NCBI GenBank assembly: GCA_963575745.1
Contig: CAUYUJ010005036.1
Location: forward strand, 126,001 to 190,000
From: Prorocentrum cordatum
Lineage: Eukaryota; Sar; Dinophyceae; Prorocentrales; Prorocentraceae
Direction of reading: 5' to 3'
DNA length: 64,000 bases
How positions within the stretch are numbered: position 1 is the stretch's first letter; each line of letters starts with the position of its first letter. This document shows positions 62,868-64,000 of this stretch, piece by piece. The position numbers and the translations under genes are program-made. The notes below the pieces were generated by a model. The model did no database searches. It was not told the DNA's origin and saw only the letters and a program-made list of their open reading frames with translations.

Positions 62868-63015
62868 GTGGGTCGGAAGATCGCATCGCGTCATGGATGC
62901 ATCGGCGCCGTCGGGGTCGAGAATCTTGGGCTCCACATGGAAACGCATCGCTGATGCATCGGCGACGCGGCGTGATCCCACCGACCCTATCTACTTCGAC
63001 CCCATGTAGGAGGCC
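62868..63015. mobile_element. MITE related to 31964-32204, copy 2
   Basis: GTGGGTCGGAAGATCGCATC at the left; CGACCCTATCTACTTCGACC at the right; GATGCATCGGCG-type core; shared right flank AGGCCTRGA with copy 1. Confidence 0.6.
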
Positions 63016-63098
63016 TGGAAGGATACCCTCAAATCGCACCCATACTACTCCACGGGACGAGAGGAAGAAAAACTGCAAAAAAATGGAAACACAAACTT

Positions 63099-63208
63099 TC
63101 GGATGTCTGCGCGGGTTCAATTGATAGGCGCTGGATTCCTCTCCCGGGCGCGCGGAGCGCGCCAGGGCATCCGGTGTCCATCCAGAAAATCCGCGCGAGC
63201 CTCCGACA
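63099..63208. mobile_element. Small foldback element GGATGTCTGCGCG, copy 3
   Basis: TTCGGATGTCTGCGCGGG at the left and AAAATCCGCGCGAGCCTCCG at the right, with a palindromic GCGCGCGGAGCGCGC centre. Same family as 61577-61704. Confidence 0.65.
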
Positions 63209-63665
63209 ATTTGTTGGACTGCGCTTCTTCGTGTCGCGCGCCCTTTTCGCCGTTCTTCGAGGAGTAGACCCGGATCTCTCGTCTTGAAACAACCATGACA
63301 AGAGGCTTTCGGCAACTTTCGGCACCCGCCGTGACCCGGGAGCGTCAAAGAACAGCCCGGGGGGAGCCCACGGCGTGAGAAAAGATCACGATGTCGAGGG
63401 TCCTGGGGACTTCCCCTCCCCCCCTCCGCACGCGCAAGGATCATCAGAGGCACAGCGAAGCGAGGCGAGCGCCGACTCCGCTCCGCGCATGCGCGGGGAG
63501 CGCCTCCTGAAGAGGACGGCGGCGTGTCCGCAGCCCCTCAGAGGTTGTCGGTCCATCTTGTTCTTGGCCCGTGCGGTCTTCTCTTAGCCCATTGGCAGAT
63601 TCCTGGGCCCCATACACCGCGCAAGGCTCATCAGAGGCAGAGCGGGAAGGAGGACATAACCGCCA
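63209..63665. other. No gene recognised
   Basis: Mixed-composition sequence; CATCAGAGGCASAGCGRRG occurs twice (about 63442 and 63628), a small duplication. Confidence 0.4.
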
Positions 63666-63712
63666 CCCCCGGATAATCATAGGGCCCCGGGGACCCTATG
63701 ATTATCCGGGGG
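63666..63712. repeat. Perfect hairpin, 19-bp arms
   Basis: CCCCCGGATAATCATAGGG and its exact reverse complement CCCTATGATTATCCGGGGG are separated by 9 bp (CCCCGGGGA), itself nearly palindromic. Confidence 0.95.
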
Positions 63713-64000
63713 AGGGGGGACCCGGTCCCCCCTCCCCCTTCACGACGGAGAGTTGATTATTTCGGGCCAGTACCGGTTTGGTCAGGAACGAGAGGCGGCA
63801 AGGCCGACTTTTTTTCGCGGGGGAAAGATCCGAATCGAAGCTGCTCTCTTCCCATGTCGAGTAGCAAAGATTCCGAAGGACTCCTAAGGCTGCTCCTCTT
63901 CCGTCTCCACAATCGGGTTGCTGAAATAAGGAACGCTAAATAAGGAACGAAGCCGCTCTGCGGCCTCAAAAAAGCCTGGGTGCACGAGAAGGGCTAGAGG
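63713..64000. other. No gene recognised at the window end
   Basis: GAAATAAGGAACG / CTAAATAAGGAACG short duplication near 63925; nothing else supported. Confidence 0.4.

Noticed and set aside
1-64000. tRNA, rRNA, CRISPR arrays, bacterial promoters or riboswitches
   Set aside because: No cloverleaf, rRNA core block or regularly spaced repeat-spacer array was seen; the tandem arrays have no unique spacers.

Overview
The window is nuclear DNA of a dinoflagellate. The clearest mark is a complete 22-nt dinoflagellate spliced-leader (DinoSL) sequence at 33777-33798. It is followed by retroelement sequence rather than by a GT splice donor, so it is a retroposed mRNA end and not an SL RNA gene. High GC, very large amounts of simple repeat and minisatellite DNA, GC-type splice donors and intron-sized elements with inverted termini (introners) all agree. 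A Prorocentrum-like species is plausible, but that is inference. There are no bacterial features (operons, ribosome binding sites, CRISPR), and nearly every long ORF in the GC-rich stretches is a by-product of base composition.

Layout. 0.5-5.7 kb: Gly/Ala/Val-type minisatellite with a ~305-bp higher-order period, then TCC, CA/TG and GGA arrays. 6.2-15.6 kb, minus strand: a TauD/TfdA-type Fe(II)/2-oxoglutarate dioxygenase gene in at least six exons. It keeps the HxD metal motif, the distal His and the Arg, and is interrupted by two inverted-repeat introns around a 9-nt microexon and by a degenerate Ty1/copia-like LTR element (8.04-15.11 kb) inside one intron. 15.7-16.2 kb: GT array with a 100-N gap. 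16.6-18.1 kb: AATCG-rich dispersed repeat and two foldback elements, one with a GCATG target duplication. 20.0-27.3 kb, minus strand: a decayed tyrosine-recombinase (YR) retrotransposon with split direct repeats. 27.9-31.9 kb: two successive 90-bp minisatellite arrays. 31.9-33.4 kb: cluster of small elements. 33.8-41.4 kb, plus strand: a LINE with an SL at its 5' end, ORF1 (zinc finger plus coiled coil), then APE endonuclease, reverse transcriptase, RNase H and cysteine-rich C-terminus, broken by frameshifts.

41.4-52.9 kb: homopolymer and simple-repeat DNA with three probable host gene pieces: a possible single exon (42.08 kb, plus), a four-exon C2H2 zinc-finger gene fragment (45.8-46.9 kb, minus) whose finger is completed only after splicing, and the last exon of an SF1/Pif1-like helicase (48.4-48.9 kb, minus) abutting a 160-bp satellite. 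53.0-60.0 kb, minus strand: a second, much better preserved YR retrotransposon with perfect split-direct-repeat architecture (A1-ORFs-B1A2-B2). It encodes a small membrane-like ORF, a gag-like ORF, a short ATGA-overlapping ORF, RT/RNase H, a tyrosine recombinase and, unusually, a frameshifted DNA-methyltransferase-like domain after the recombinase. 60-64 kb: degenerate repeats, three further small foldback elements and a perfect 19-bp-arm hairpin.

The main biological story is layered mobile-element activity: YR retrotransposons of two families, a LINE whose RNA was evidently trans-spliced before integration, an LTR element in a host intron, and introner-like elements that build the intron-exon structure of a metabolic gene.
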